Below are positions 27,571 to 40,152 of a stretch of DNA of 64,000 bases, in pieces. The notes under the pieces were generated by a model. The model worked only from the letters and a program-made list of their open reading frames with translations. It searched no databases and was not told the DNA's origin. The position numbers and the translations under genes are program-made. Positions within the stretch are counted from its first letter, which is position 1; every line of letters begins with the position of its first letter. Source of the stretch: Apiotrichum sp. Y4204 (Eukaryota > Basidiomycota > Tremellomycetes > Trichosporonales > Trichosporonaceae); contig JAMYHL010000010.1 of the NCBI GenBank assembly GCA_025531455.1, forward strand, positions 124,001-188,000. The letters are read 5' to 3'.

Positions 27571-30500
27571 ATGCGTCCCCAGCCATCAGTCGCACGGCTC
27601 TTCGCCGCCTCGCGGCGCATGCGCAGCACCAGGGCTACCCCGGCTCCGGAACCCGACACCCCCTCACGCTCGCCCTTCAAGCGCACCGCCCTCGGCCCCG
27701 ACTTTCCATCGGACATTCCGGAGCCGCTGCACCTGGACCAGATGTCTCCGCGGCGGATAAAGTTCCTCCAGCGTACGATCAACAAGGACAAGCTGTCGGA
27801 CGATGACGAGGCGGCCCTTGAGAAGGTCATGCGCCGCACAGAGCTGCCCGCGCGCCCGCGGGTCGAGTTTGAAAGCGGCACCGTGTATCCCAGCCTCGAA
27901 CGGCGCGCGTGGTTCGCTGGTGTCGAGGAGACGGGGACAGTCGAGGCTGCGGAGGACATGCCGGGCATGGAGGCTGGTCGTGTAGTAGAGCTCAGGCGGT
28001 GAGTGGATTGTTGCATGTGCAGCTCACGCACTGACCCACAGAAACAAGATTAGCACGGTCGCAGTCATCCTCGGCTCGGTGCTCGTCGAAGGCCGGAGAC
28101 GTCTCCTCACGCTGCTGGCGACCGGGGAAATCTGGCCGGCCGACGAGACGGGTGTATCATATATTATGCCTGCGAGCCTCGTGCCGAAGGAGCTTGCGGC
28201 GGCGTGCTGGTCCCAGGAGCTGCTGGAGATGTGGGCTTCAGGGAAGGACATTGGCATCGCGCCGGAAGGCGCCGAGGAAAGCCTCATTGGGCCACAGCAG
28301 GCCGCGGCGATGTTCAAGGCGCGCCGCGAGGTCGGTTCGCTGCTGCGCAAAGTCCAGCGGTCAACAGAGAACATGCAGGCGCGCCTCGCGAGCGGAAGCG
28401 TCGCATCCGGAGGGGGCGGCAGCATCGAGGGTGCCTGGCAGCACTTTGTCCCAGAGGACCCGAACGAGCGTGGAGGTGTATCCGCAGTTCAGGTCGCCGA
28501 GTTCCTCCTCAACTCACCATCAACACCAGAAGCGCAGCGCAAAAAGGTTCGGCCACACACGCTCCCCGCCTTCGCGGCGCACTGCATGCTCATGGCGCGG
28601 CCGGACCTCTTCCTCGCGGACGAGAGCAGCATGTGGGAGTCGGACGCAAACTTTATGATCCGGTCGCGGGCGGAGCGCGCGCGCATCGAGAGGGTTACGC
28701 ATGCGGTGATGAACAACACGGAGATGCTGTCGTCGTTCATCGTCAAGGCGAGTGCTGTCCGGGTCGCGATTCGGCAGGGCAAGAAGGATGTGCCGGTGTG
28801 GAGCGAGGACGACCTCGATATCCTCTGGGTCCTCCTCCTCCCCATCATGGAGACGCGTTCAGTTCAGACCCGCCTGGCTGTGCCGCTGTGTGCCGCCATT
28901 GTGAAGGAGTTTGACGCGTACAACAAGCAGGAGAGCAAGCTGGAATCGCTGGATGTGACCGCGCCGCTACTCAAAGAACTGGGAGTTTACGCACCAGGCG
29001 ACTCGCTCCGTACCTCGCTCATCGCCGAAGGTACCAGTCGAAGGATGACGACCGCTGGCTTTCAGCCAGAAGCATCAACCGCCAATTTGTCGACTCCCAC
29101 AGCAGCGGACGCAGCTCTCGACTCTCTGCGTCAGGACTTCTCGTCTCAGCGCGTCTTCGTCATCGACGGGCCGTCTGCTAAGGAGCTCGATGATGGTATC
29201 TCTGTCGAGCGAGTCGGGGACGACCAGTTCTGGCTGCACACCCACATTGCCGACCCGACACGCTTCCTCGCGCGAGACGACCCGCTCGCTACCCGCGCGT
29301 CGTTTATGGGGACGAGCACGTACTTGGCCGAGGGAACGACACCACTCCTTCCCGCAGCCCTTGGCGACGGCAACCTTTCGCTCGGAGCAACAGATGAGCC
29401 CCAGTCGGTCATGACGTTCTCGGCGCGCGTCGATAAGGAGGGTAATATCCACGACAGCAAGGTCCAGATCGGCTTCGTCCAGTCGCCCGTCATCGCGACC
29501 TACAACCAGGTGAACAAGGTCCTCGGCGTCTCCCCCGTACCCGCCACACATCCGCTGGGTGCACTCTCGCCCGAGCTCCGCTCCCGCGGGCCGCAGCGGA
29601 CATACACAGAGCTCACCGAGTCTGACAAGGACGATCTCCGCCTCATTTGCGACCTCACGAACGCCATCCGCAGCAAGCGCTACGCCAACGCCGGCTTGGA
29701 CTGGACGACCGTTGAGGCATCCGCAAACGTCATCGACCCCACAACACCCGCCGCCAACATTTTTGACCGCCTCGCACTCCCCGCGTCGCCTACCGCCTTC
29801 CCGCCCGCGCTCGTCGACTGGTCGGTCTCGCGGCGTGCACCGACCGTCAGCTCCGAGAACACCGTCGCAGAGATGGCTGTTCTCGCCAACCGCATCGCTG
29901 CCAAGTTCTGCGCCGACCGCGGCATCCCCGTCGCGTTCCGTGGCAGCGAAATGCCGCTGAACACGACAAACACGCCGGCGCATCTTACAGTCGAGAAACT
30001 TCTTGCACTACGCGACCCCGGATCCGGCCTCGTTACCCCCACGGACATCCAGGCCTCCTACATCCTCACACCCAAGACGACGCTCTCGACCTCGGCAGCT
30101 CGGCACTGGCTGATCGGCCTCGACAAGCCCTCCGACTCATACATCCGCGCGACGTCGCCGCTGCGCCGATTCGACGACATGCTCGCCCACTGGCAGATCA
30201 AGGCTGCTCTCGGTGCTGAAGCGAACATCTCGGGGGCGGACAAGCTGCTGAATGAGGACACGGTGCTTGCGCTCGCGACGCGCTCGGATTTCGCGCAGAA
30301 GCGCAACACCATTTTCCAGCGCGCGAACATCCAGTTTTGGGCGGCTCACGTCCTTCTCGACCGCTCGGCTGGCCCCCTGCCCCCGGGATTCACGGCGACA
30401 GACCACATGATCGACGTGCACGACGTCCCGGCCATTATCCACGGCCCCGTCGCCGACTTCGGCTCTACGCTTCGCGTACCTGTCCTCGTCGTTGGGATGG

Positions 30501-30673
30501 GCATAATCGCCGACCTCACTTTCACTCGCGGCGAGCTCCGTGTCAAGGACCTCGTCCCCGGCGCTGGCGTGCGCGTCGGGCTCATCCGCGACCGGACGTG
30601 GGTGTGGCCCAACCCCGTCATCAACTTCGGCCCCGTCAGCTCCGAGATCATCCCTCCTCCATCGCGGACATAA
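27571..30673 (+). CDS. DSS1: mitochondrial 3'-5' exoribonuclease, RNase II family (Dss1-like)
   Basis: Processive 3'-5' RNA decay; in fungi Dss1 works with the Suv3 helicase in the mitochondrial degradosome. Exons 27571..27998 and 28042..30673 (intron 43 nt, phase 2) give 1019 residues. The N-terminus is rich in Arg, Ser and Ala without acids (MRPQPSVARLFAASRRMRST), as for a mitochondrial presequence. The RNB domain spans about 505-880: the metal-binding motif FVIDGPSAKELDDGIS near 511-526 supplies the conserved Asp cluster, then HIADPTRFL, and the later YIRATSPLRRFDDMLAHWQ block near 700 that ends RNB catalytic cores. A C-terminal beta-rich segment follows. The length and long N-terminal extension fit Dss1 better than Rrp44/Dis3, which would carry a PIN domain. 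It is convergent with SF3B4, with 71 bp between stop codons. Confidence 0.92.
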
Positions 30674-30744
30674 TAGCACTACTTATCATCATCATAGACC
30701 ATCATAGCATGCACTGCATCACTCAAACAGCTAAAGATACACAT

Positions 30745-31846
30745 CTACTTGTTGAACCCCATGCGGATCGGCGGCGGCGGCGGCGGCGCGCCCCCCTGCT
30801 GCTGCGGATACCCGTTCCCGCCAGCATAACCCTCGTACCCATACTGCTGCTGGTATCCCTGCGGCGGGTACCCTTGCGGCGGGTATCCCTGCTGGGGGTA
30901 TTGCTGGGCTGGTGGTGCGCCGATGACGTTCGCGGCACCAAAGCCGGCGGGCAGTGGCGGCGGGGCGGCCGCAGCAGCCGATACGGGTGTGGGCGGGACG
31001 GCGGACACGGGGGTGGTAAACCCACCAAAGGCTGCGCCTGTCCCGAACCCGATTGAACGCTTCTTCGCTTGTCCGGCCAGCAGACGCTCGGCCTCCGTGC
31101 CGTGCCGCTCGCCCTTGCCGTCCTTCTTGAACGCGTACTGCACCGTCACCTGCTTGCCGCCGAGGAACTGGCCGTTCATGTTCTCGATCGCCATGTCTGC
31201 CGCGTCGAACTCGTGGAAGGAAACGAAGCCGTAGCCCTTCGACTCGCCCGACGAGATGTCGCGTGCAATCTGGGGTAAGCGTGTGTGGATGGGTGGGAAT
31301 GGAGCCTTTGATACCCACCTTCGGATGTTCTGCAATGGCTCCAAATGTCGTAAACGTGTCATATAGCTGCTGCTCATCGACGCTGGTATCGAGGTTACCG
31401 ATAAAGAGGTTCGCGCCGATATCGAGCTGTTTCTTGTCGTACGACGCCTTGTTCACACGGATCGGCTTGCCGAACAGCTTGATCTGATTCATGATCTTGA
31501 CGGCGTAGTCGGCGTCTTCTTCGGACAGGAACTCGCAGAACCCGAAACCCTGGTGCGCCATCGAGATGCGGTCCTTTGGAAGGTGGACGTTGGCTGTCGT
31601 CAGTGAGAATTACCTTGGTATGGCGGTCATGGGAGACGTACAGACTGGCCCGGCTTGCCTGAGAGTTAGCAGGAAAACACTGTGGGCAACTCACAGCATC
31701 AGTTCCCATATCAACGCATCCGTCACGCGCTCATCGAGGTTTCCCTGCCGTCAGCGCCAGCTCAGATAATCTTACGGCTCGTCCAGCAGGCTCACGAGAT
31801 ACACCGTCGCCTCCTGGTTCCTGTCCTGCTCGGGCTTGGCCTGCAT
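30745..31846 (-). CDS. HSH49: splicing factor SF3b subunit 4 (Hsh49)
   Basis: U2 snRNP SF3b component that contacts pre-mRNA near the branch site. Exons 31846..31796, 31744..31695, 31658..31642 (17 nt), 31593..31319 and 31269..30745 give 305 residues. RRM1 (about 13-90) is spread over the first four exons: ATVYLGNLDERV, then the 17-nt exon for LQAGPV, then [21 protein letters not shown]2 (about 99-178) has ANLFIGNLD and GYGFVSF. The family signature [20 protein letters not shown] follows RRM2. The C-terminal third is a Pro/Gly/Tyr/Gln-rich tail with [13 protein letters not shown] repeats. The introns are 51, 36, 48 and 49 nt. An unspliced frame starting at 31561 looks like a gene start but begins inside RRM1. 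Confidence 0.95.
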
Positions 31847-32169
31847 CGTGATCTACCCGACTGTACGAGTTGGAGCCGGAGGAGTCGATGTGGTGCGGTT
31901 TTGGTGGTGATTATAGCTGATGTTGTTGTTGATGTGAGTTTGTGGATGGGTGGATGGTGGTGGACAGAGACAGAAACATTGTGGTCATGAAAGTGGCGAG
32001 TGACGGAACCAATTTTGTTGGATCGCCAAACGCGAGAACGGGGGAGGAGTTCGAGCAGCCAGACATTGTTGACATCTGTTGAGTGGCAAAGGAGCAGAAT
32101 GCATGCATAGCGTCGCGTGACAGAAACATGATATGTTGTGCATAGAAGACATCCCAAAAGTACAGCTAT
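31847..32169. other. SF3B4 promoter region
   Basis: 323 bp between the SF3B4 start and the USE1 stop, both on the minus strand. I see no distinct element. Confidence 0.5.
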
Positions 32170-33402
32170 TTAAGGCGCGAAACGGATGAGCAAGAAGGTC
32201 CACACAAAGAGGACAATGACCAGCCCAATGATACCCAACGTCATACAGGTCGTGCCTCGCCTCGTGCTTGACACTTTGGATAGCTGGCCCTTGGAGTCCT
32301 TCGTAGATTGGAGGTTGCCTGATGTCAGCCATGTCCAATTTCCAAGCTGTACCTTCAAGAACGTCCTGGGACGACTGGAGCAGCACCTTCTCCTCCTCGA
32401 GCGAGTTGGAAAAGTGCATCGCGTTCTTCTTGAGTTGCTTGGACATCTGTTCGTCAGTTGATCCCCAAACGCCGCACGTACGTCTACAAGCTGCCCTCCA
32501 ATCTCCTCGTGGAGCTGCGAGGCGCCCATCGCGCCCCTCGAGCCGCCTAGGAGCCGCTGGCGCATGCCCTCCTGATCCAGGACCTCCTCCCCGTCCTTGT
32601 TCTTCTTGGCAACCTTGAGAGGTAGCAGACCCGCCTCGCCGCCCTCTGAGTCCTCGCGTGACCGCTTGGTAAAGTATCCCGATGTGTTAAAGTCGGACGT
32701 CGAGGTGGTGACAGCGGGCGAGAGGATGGGTGGTGGCGAGAGGACTGCAGGGCCAGGAGTTGATGAACGCCTCGCCGCTGTTGCAGGTGGGACCGAGGAG
32801 GCAGGCATCTCGAGTCCCGCAGGAAGCGCATCCTCGGTCGTGTCCAGCGTGAGCGGCGCCTCGGGGACATCCTCGTCGAGAAGAGCAGCAGGTGCCGGCG
32901 ACTTGAGCTCCGCGGCCGAGAGCTCAAACTGGGGAAGGCTCGTAGTCGGTGCCGGTGCGCGCGTTCGCTGATGGGTTAGGGAAACCATAACGGCGAACTA
33001 CCCACCTTTGCAAGAGCCTGTACCTGCACCTCTACATTTCCCAGCTTCCTCTCCAGATCCCCGAGCGTTGCCGCCGATGTCGATGACCTGGAGTCAGATA
33101 CGCTGATGGTGCCACCTACCCTTCATTTGCGTTACGGAGGGCGATGAGCAGTGCACGCGCATAGAGGACCATCTACAGTCAGCATTAAATCCATCACGCA
33201 TACTCACCTCCCAGTCCTTCTGCACCTCGAGCCAGGAACTGCTCGCATTGCTGGCGCCGCGGCGTTTCTCGAGTGAAAGGACGAGACGCGTGAGGTTGAC
33301 GAGGCCGTGGCGCGTCCCGGCGGCAGACTCGGCGGATGCAACCACGGCCGGCGACGGGTCCATTGAGAGGAGGGACAGGGCGGTGACTGTTGGTGCTAGC
33401 AT
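32170..33402 (-). CDS. USE1: ER SNARE protein Use1
   Basis: Q-SNARE of the ER acting in Golgi-to-ER retrograde transport with Sec20, Ufe1 and Sec22. Exons 33402..33208, 33172..33120, 33087..33006, 32967..32482, 32446..32353 and 32318..32170 give 352 residues. The N-terminal part has the helical VNLTRLVLSLEKR segment typical of Use1. A disordered Pro/Ser-rich linker follows. The SNARE motif begins near 265 and includes MSKQLKKNAMHFSNSLEEEK and VLLQSSQDVLEGN. A C-terminal tail anchor (LGIIGLVIVLFVWTFLLI) is followed by RFAP. Five introns of 32-38 nt all fall at clean codon phases. The 32-nt one (33119..33088) is among the shortest in the window. Identity rests on overall layout and the SNARE/tail-anchor segment. 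Confidence 0.88.
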
Positions 33403-33898
33403 TGTAGGCAGTTGTGGATGATAAGAGGACGAAGGAAGCGTTGTTGATGTAGAGTCCATGATTCTGATGACGCACCCGGTTCTCTGTGGGCGCGTGGCGG
33501 GCCACAAAGTGGGAACTCCGCGGAAATTGCGATTCCAGACCTCCACCCTGGCCGGTTGCACCAACAGCTACCACCCACCAACACTTCACCTGACTGATTC
33601 ACTGTCAACTGTCCGCACTCGTCTCCTGGGATGCAGCAACCACCATCTCCCGCATTTCCCACTCGACACGACATCTCTCGGGCACCATCATTCTAATCAT
33701 ACTCACCAACAACATTATATCTCGCCCATCCAACATCCCCGCGGTCACTCCAGCACTCCGCCCCATCAGTCTCTCCAGTCCAGCTCACTCGGGGTCATCC
33801 ACCCACCGCGTCCCCACCTCTCAATAATGCCTGGCGGGCCCGGCGACATTCGCACAGCACTCTAGAGTGGAGGTCGTCCACCAGACCACCAAACCACC
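33403..33898. other. divergent promoter USE1/SWR1
   Basis: 496 bp between the two start codons. Toward SWR1 the + strand becomes pyrimidine-rich (33660-33830), the usual look of leaders in this genome. Confidence 0.6.
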
Positions 33899-36800
33899 AT
33901 GCCACCGAAACGCGCCTCGCTGCGGTCCGCGCCCCGCGCGTCCACCAGCGATGCGGGGCCATCAGCACCCCTGCCAGCCCAGGCATCGCACAAGGCCGCC
34001 CACGCATCCGCCGCTAGCCCCGACGCTCCACCGCCAGTGTCGCCAGCGACGTCGACGCGCACGTTGCGCGCGCGCGCGTCTGACACTGCCCCAGGTCCCT
34101 CACGACAGCGCACGCGCACCGTCGGATCACGCGTCATCACCGCCGAGGAGGAGGAGCGCGCACTCTGGAAGCTCGGCCCCGAGGGCACCGCGGCGCGCCG
34201 CGACGAGGTCGTGCATGATCTCGAGGCGCGCGTGCGGCGTATCGTCGAGGAACACGACATGGCCGTCAAGGAGAAGTTTCATCTGGAGCGATATATAAGC
34301 ATATTGGAAGGGTGGAATCCTCAGGACGCCAAGGATGACAACTCTTCCGTCTTTCTAGAGGTGAGCTTTGTGGGCCCATGAAGCTGACTTGCAGTACAAG
34401 CATACCCACCACGACCTCCTCAGTTTGGTGCCGACAGAGTTCCTCCCGTCTGCGTCAGAAGCGGGTCCATCGCGCCGGAGATCGGCAGGACCGGCACGTA
34501 CCACCCGTCGCCAGCTGCACCGGAAATCAGAGGCATTGGGACACGTCACGGCACTGACGAGCAAGGAAAAGGAGAAGGCCGCGAGGGAGGCCAAGGAAAA
34601 GGAAAAGAATGCGAAGGCGAACGGCGCCGACGACAAGGACAAGGCTTCGTCCAAGGGCAAAGGGAGGGCTTCTGTTGAACCCGAAGAGGACGAAGAATCA
34701 GCACCATCCCCGGCCGCCGGCCCATCGAAGCGCAAGGCCAAAGCAGAAATGCCTCCACCACCGGTACCCGGCAGGAAATCTAGGAGGGTGACAACACACG
34801 GCGCTGTGGAGCCGGAAGCTGAGGACGAAGAAGAAGACACGCCGAAGAAGGGGCGGAAACGGGGTGCACGACAGTCGCTGCCTATTATTCCAGCAAAACG
34901 CAGTCGCGCTCGGGGGACAGCAACTTCTGCATCATCGCCCGCGTCATCCCCAGCACCGACGACTCCTGCAGCGCGTTCCCCAACACCGGAACCGGTCGTT
35001 CTGCCCTCGCTCGCTCACGTCCCCTTTCCTCCCCCACCCGCACGTCCGCAGTTTCGCCGCTCGGGACCCAGTGTCGTCAAGTACACAGATCCAAACCAGC
35101 GGCCACCACCACCAAAGTTTGACGGCGACGCGAACGCCTTTCTCGAGTCGTACATTCATCTGGAAGATACTGGCCCTCCTCTCGATCTTGCCGCTTTGGA
35201 GGCCCGCGCCGCCCGGGAGGGATATCTCCGGAATCGTGTCAACTACCTACAGCATCAAGGCCGGTTGATGCGTCTGCTGGACGAAGATGTCGACGCCCCG
35301 CCAGAAAAGCGCAACACCCGTCATGACCGCAAGGTCCCAACCGGCCCGCCGCCACGCCAGACCGATTACCAGGACTCGCTGATGGCGCACATGATCCAGG
35401 TCCGCAACGCGATGGTTGCCGAGGCCAAGATGAAGCCCGTCGTGTGCAGGAAGATTGCGCGCATGATCCAGCTGTACTGGGAGCACATTCTCACCAAGGA
35501 CGAGCGCGAGCGTGCCGCTGAGGAGCGGGAGCGCAAGCGCAGGGCCAAGGAAGTGGTCAAGGCTCTCAAGAAGCGGTGGGGTCTGGCCATCAAGGTGAGC
35601 TTTTGAACAATGTCGGGAACTGACTTGCAGATTGTCCGAGCCAAGGTCCGCGAACTGCAGAAGATCGAACAGGACCGTCTTGGAAAGGAGCATCTTCAAA
35701 ATATGCTTCAGCGAAGTACGGGTTTGCTCGAGGGACAGCGTGACGCCATGACTGGACGAGAGCTGGACGAGGATGAGGACCGCGACTCGGACGGAACGGC
35801 TGACGTTTCGGCTGCGGAGGACAGCGAGGCGGAAGGGGACGATGAGGCTCTGGAAGCAGGGGAAGCAGTGGACGGCGTTGTGCGAGGAGGGGAAGCAGAA
35901 GCTGAGGCGGCAGACGAAGAGGAGGATGACGAAGGAGAGGACGAAGAAGAGGGCGATGACGAAAGCGAAAGCGACGAGGAACCGATGGCCAGGATTGATT
36001 ACCACACCATGCTGGGGATCAAGCCCGAGGAAATGATTTTCGAGGAGGGTCAAGAGTCAACCGCGGCCGACGAACCGACACCGACATCGCCTGCCGCCGA
36101 CGATGATGGACAGCCTGTTGACGCTGCCTCTGCAGAGGTTACAACCAACGTCGAAGTGCCGCCCCCTGATTCTGAAGACTCTCTGATCGTTCCTCCCGGC
36201 CCCTCCGCGCCTGTCGATTCTGCTTCCTCTGCAGTCTCAGCTGAGCCTTCGGCCATGTCTACCGAAGCTGCCACAGCGCTTCCTGCTGACGCGCCTCTCC
36301 GCACTTCTGTTCCTGCTCCTGAGACTTCTGAAAAGAGGGAACCCGCACGCTCTCCTTCACCAGCCGTGGCTCCCTCCTCTCCTCCGGCTCGCTATCGATC
36401 TCCGACTCCGCCGCCCCGTGCTCCTTCTCGTCGCCTCGCCCGCAAAGCACGTGCCCTTGCCGCCGCAGCAGCGACGCCGGACCCCGACGCCAACGACACC
36501 GAGTTCCATGCGCTGGACACCGATGCAGCGGACGCACGCCTTGACGAGGAGATGGACGACCTGAAGGCTGACGGAGGGGATAGTGAAGACGAGGGACTAC
36601 TCGCCGACGCGGAGGTGCCGATTGAGGAGCTTCTGAAACGGTATGGGTACCCCATGCCTTCAGCCGATACCAGCGATGCGGAAGTGAAGGTGGAGGCGAA
36701 GGCAGATGACGAGGTGAAAACCGAAACTGGCGAGGACACTGCCATGGACGTGGATGAGGGCGCCGAAGAGGCAGAGGTCAGCATGCTCGCCATTGCCGCG

Positions 36801-39800
36801 CCTTCGTCTGATCCTGTCGAGCCTGCTGAGCCTTCTCAGCCTAATGGCACAGCTGCCGAACTCCCCACTACGACCGACTCGCCCTCCACTGGCGCTGCAG
36901 AACTCTCGTCCTCCTCAGCGGTAGCTGCTCCTAATGCCGAAGGCCCGGTCGACCAGTCGCTCACTGACGAAGCCCTCGCGACTCGCCGGCAGTCTCCCCC
37001 TCTGATCATTGAAGGCAAGCGCCAACGCAAGGTTCGCACCGTGTGGTCTCCACCAGCCCATACTCCCCAGCATGCTGTCAGCAACAAGCCCCGCAAGCCG
37101 AAGATCCAGCCTGTCGAGCCTGAAGTGGAACCCTCTCCTGAACCCGAGCCAAGCGAAGAGGAGGTGGAGGAAGAATCTGAGGATGAGGAAATGTCCGAGG
37201 ATGCTTCTGGAGATGAGACGCAGGAAGTCGAGGAAGACCCCAACGCACCGCGTATCCGTCCTCCCTTCCTACTTCGCGGTACACTCCGTCCTTACCAACA
37301 GGCCGGTTTGGAGTGGCTCGCGAGCTTGTACGCCAACAACATGAATGGTATCCTCGCGGACGAGATGGGTCTTGGGTACGTTCAGCTCGGGCGTCTGGCA
37401 TGGTAGCTGACAATCAGGAAAACCATTCAGACGATTTCTCTGCTCGGCCACCTCGCGTGCGACAAAGGCGTCTGGGGCCCACACCTCATTATCGTCCCCA
37501 CCTCAGTCATCCTAAATTGGGAGATGGAGTTCAAAAAGTTCCTTCCCGGTATGAAGGTGTTGACGTACTATGGCAACCAGAAGGAGCGCAAGGAGAAGCG
37601 TGTGGGCTGGAACACCGAGAACGCCTGGCAAGTCTGCATCACCTCGTACCAGATCGTCCTTGCCGACCAGCACATCTTCCGCCGCAAGAACTGGGTGTAT
37701 ATGATCCTTGATGAGGCGCACAACATCAAGAACTTCCGCTCCCAACGCTGGCAGACTCTGCTGGGATTCAAAACCCAGCGTCGCCTGCTGCTCACGGGTA
37801 CACCGCTCCAGAACAACCTGATGGAGCTGTGGAGTCTGCTGTATTTCCTCATGCCCAATGGTATCACCGCGGACGCCACTGCCGTGGTTGGATTCGCGAA
37901 CCACCGTGATTTCATGGAGTGGTTTTCAAGTATGTACGCTGCCCAAGGCGCACCACTGACCTTCAGATCCAATGGATAAGGCTGTCGAAACGGGAGACAC
38001 CCTCGACGAGGAGACAATAGAAACGGTGGGCAAGCTGCACACCCTTCTCCGTCCCTTCATTCTTCGTCGCCTGAAATCCGACGTCGAGACGCAGCTTCCG
38101 GGCAAGTTTGAACACGTCGTGTACTGTCGTTTGTCAAAGCGCCAGCGGTTCCTCTATGACGAATTCATGTCGCGCGCGTCGACGCGCGAAGCCCTAAGCT
38201 CTGGCGGGTACATGGGCGTAATGAACACGCTCATGCAGTTGCGCAAAGTGTGCAACCATCCTGATCTGTTCGAGGTCCGTCCAGTGAAGACAAGCTTCGC
38301 GATGGAGCGGGGTGTGCTGAGCGACTTTGAGCCCCTGGATCTTCTCATTCGCCGCCGCCTCCTGTCAAAGTATGACGAGCTTGATCTCGACGACATGGGT
38401 TTCCTCATCACCAAGCACGAAGACGAGTCCGGCTTTGTGGCGCGCGCGCGGCAGCAGTTGGACGCTAGCGATCGCCTCCCATACGCTATGGAGGATGGCA
38501 AGAAGTTCGGACGCGCGCCTAAGCCCGACCTGCGCACGGTGGCCGGATGGCAAAAGTACCGCGCATTCATGGACCACAAGGCCGAGGTCGCAAAGTGGCA
38601 GGCCTTGCGGGACATTAATCGCCGTCGCTGTACGGCCGGTGCGCCAATGTATGGTCGCACGACGCTCAGCATGTTTGTCGACATTCCGCAATACCTGTTG
38701 CCTGAGAGTGTGCAGTCCCGGAGGAGAATCGACTGGTTTGCAGAACACCTCCCACCAGCTGCGGCGCTCGTCCAATCCCTCCCAGACCGCCTCGCATCCG
38801 TTACCGACATTGTTAACCGTTTTGCGGTCATTCCGCCCAACGCCGTCGCACGTGACGTTGCCAACTACGCCCTTCCTGGGATGAACCCGCTCGACCCCAC
38901 TCTCCAGGACCCCACGTTCGACACGCTCCACACCCCGTCCGTCAAGCTGCAGATTGCGTTCCCCGACGTCAGCCTGCTGCAGTACGATTGTGGCAAGCTG
39001 CAGAAGCTGGCCGAAATGCTGCGTGATCTCAAAGCGGACGGACACCGCGTTCTGATCTTCACCCAGATGACGCGTGTGCTGGACATTCTGGAAATCTTCC
39101 TCAGTTACAACGGGCACCGATACCTCCGTCTCGACGGCAGCACGAAAATCGAGGACCGCCAAGTGCTGACGGAGCGCTTCAACTCGGACCCGCGCATCTT
39201 CTGCTTTATCGCGTCGTCGCGCTCGGGTGGTGTCGGTATCAACCTCACGGGTGCGGACACAGTCTTCTTCTACGACTCGGACTGGAACCCGAGCATGGAC
39301 AGGCAGTGCATGGACCGCGCACACCGTATCGGCCAAACCCGCGAGGTGCACATTTACCGCTTCGTGTCGAGCCACACGGTCGAGGAGAACATGCTCAAAA
39401 AGGCGAATCAGAAACGCCTCTTGGACCGCGTCGTCATCCAGGAGGGCGAGTTCACAACCGACTTTTTCGGCAAGATGGACTGGCGTGACATGCTCGACGA
39501 CACGATGGTGCCCCCTGAAGAGGAGGAGGACCGCATCGAGGACGTGGAAGTGGAGGAGGCGGACGAAGCGGACATTGCCGCCGCAGCGCCGCGGATGGGC
39601 AAGGAGCGCGAGTTGGCGCTTGCCCTCGCGCAGGTCGAGGATGAGGAGGACGCGGCTGCTGCCCGTGTCGCACAGGGCGAGGGCGAGATGGACTTTGCCG
39701 ATTTCGGCGACGAGGGCAAGCGCGCCAAGAAGTCCAAGGACGCCGACCTCAAGGAGATGACGCCCGTCGGCGCGAGTAATCCCGCCATTTCGCGCGTGGG

Positions 39801-39963
39801 CACCGAACCCGCCGCGACGAGTGCGAGTGGGACGCCTGCGCCGCTCTCTGAGAGCGCGACGCCGTTCCCGGACGAGTGGGACGACGACGAGCCCGGCGCG
39901 ATCGACGAGTATATGCTCAGATATGTCGAGTGGGAGTGGGACACATATTTCTGCAACATGTAG
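33899..39963 (+). CDS. SWR1: SWR1 chromatin remodelling ATPase
   Basis: Catalytic subunit of the SWR1 complex, which swaps nucleosomal H2A-H2B for H2A.Z-H2B in the nucleus. Exons 33899..34360, 34395..35594, 35631..37375, 37418..37929 and 37967..39963 give 1971 residues. An HSA domain lies at about 480-600 ([28 protein letters not shown]), the actin/Arp-binding platform. A very acidic region (about 610-690), likely for histone binding, and a Ser/Pro linker follow. The split Snf2 ATPase starts near 1110 with Walker A DEMGLGKTIQ, DEAH box [19 protein letters not shown], and, after a long insert, the helicase C lobe ([36 protein letters not shown]). The [10 protein letters not shown] segment in the insert is typical of Swr1 rather than Ino80. 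The ATPase lobe junctions span introns 3 and 4, both phase-consistent. It is convergent with CYB2. Confidence 0.95.
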
Positions 39964-40152
39964 GACTGGATGTATCACTATGTGTATCCCTGGTGGTGTT
40001 TGGGGCAGAGGGAATGCACGGCTGTCTGTCCGCACTCCGCGCTCAATGTACTAGTGCATTATCTAACAACTATGCCTCTGCCTCGGTGGGCTATCCACAA
40101 CCGTGTCCAAGTCTTGTTACCCTATGTCCGGCAGCTGTCCCACACCGTTCCT

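Noticed and set aside
38365..40035. 556-codon minus-strand open frame
   Set aside because: It is antisense to the SWR1 helicase exon, which has complete motifs on the plus strand; the mirror frame has none.
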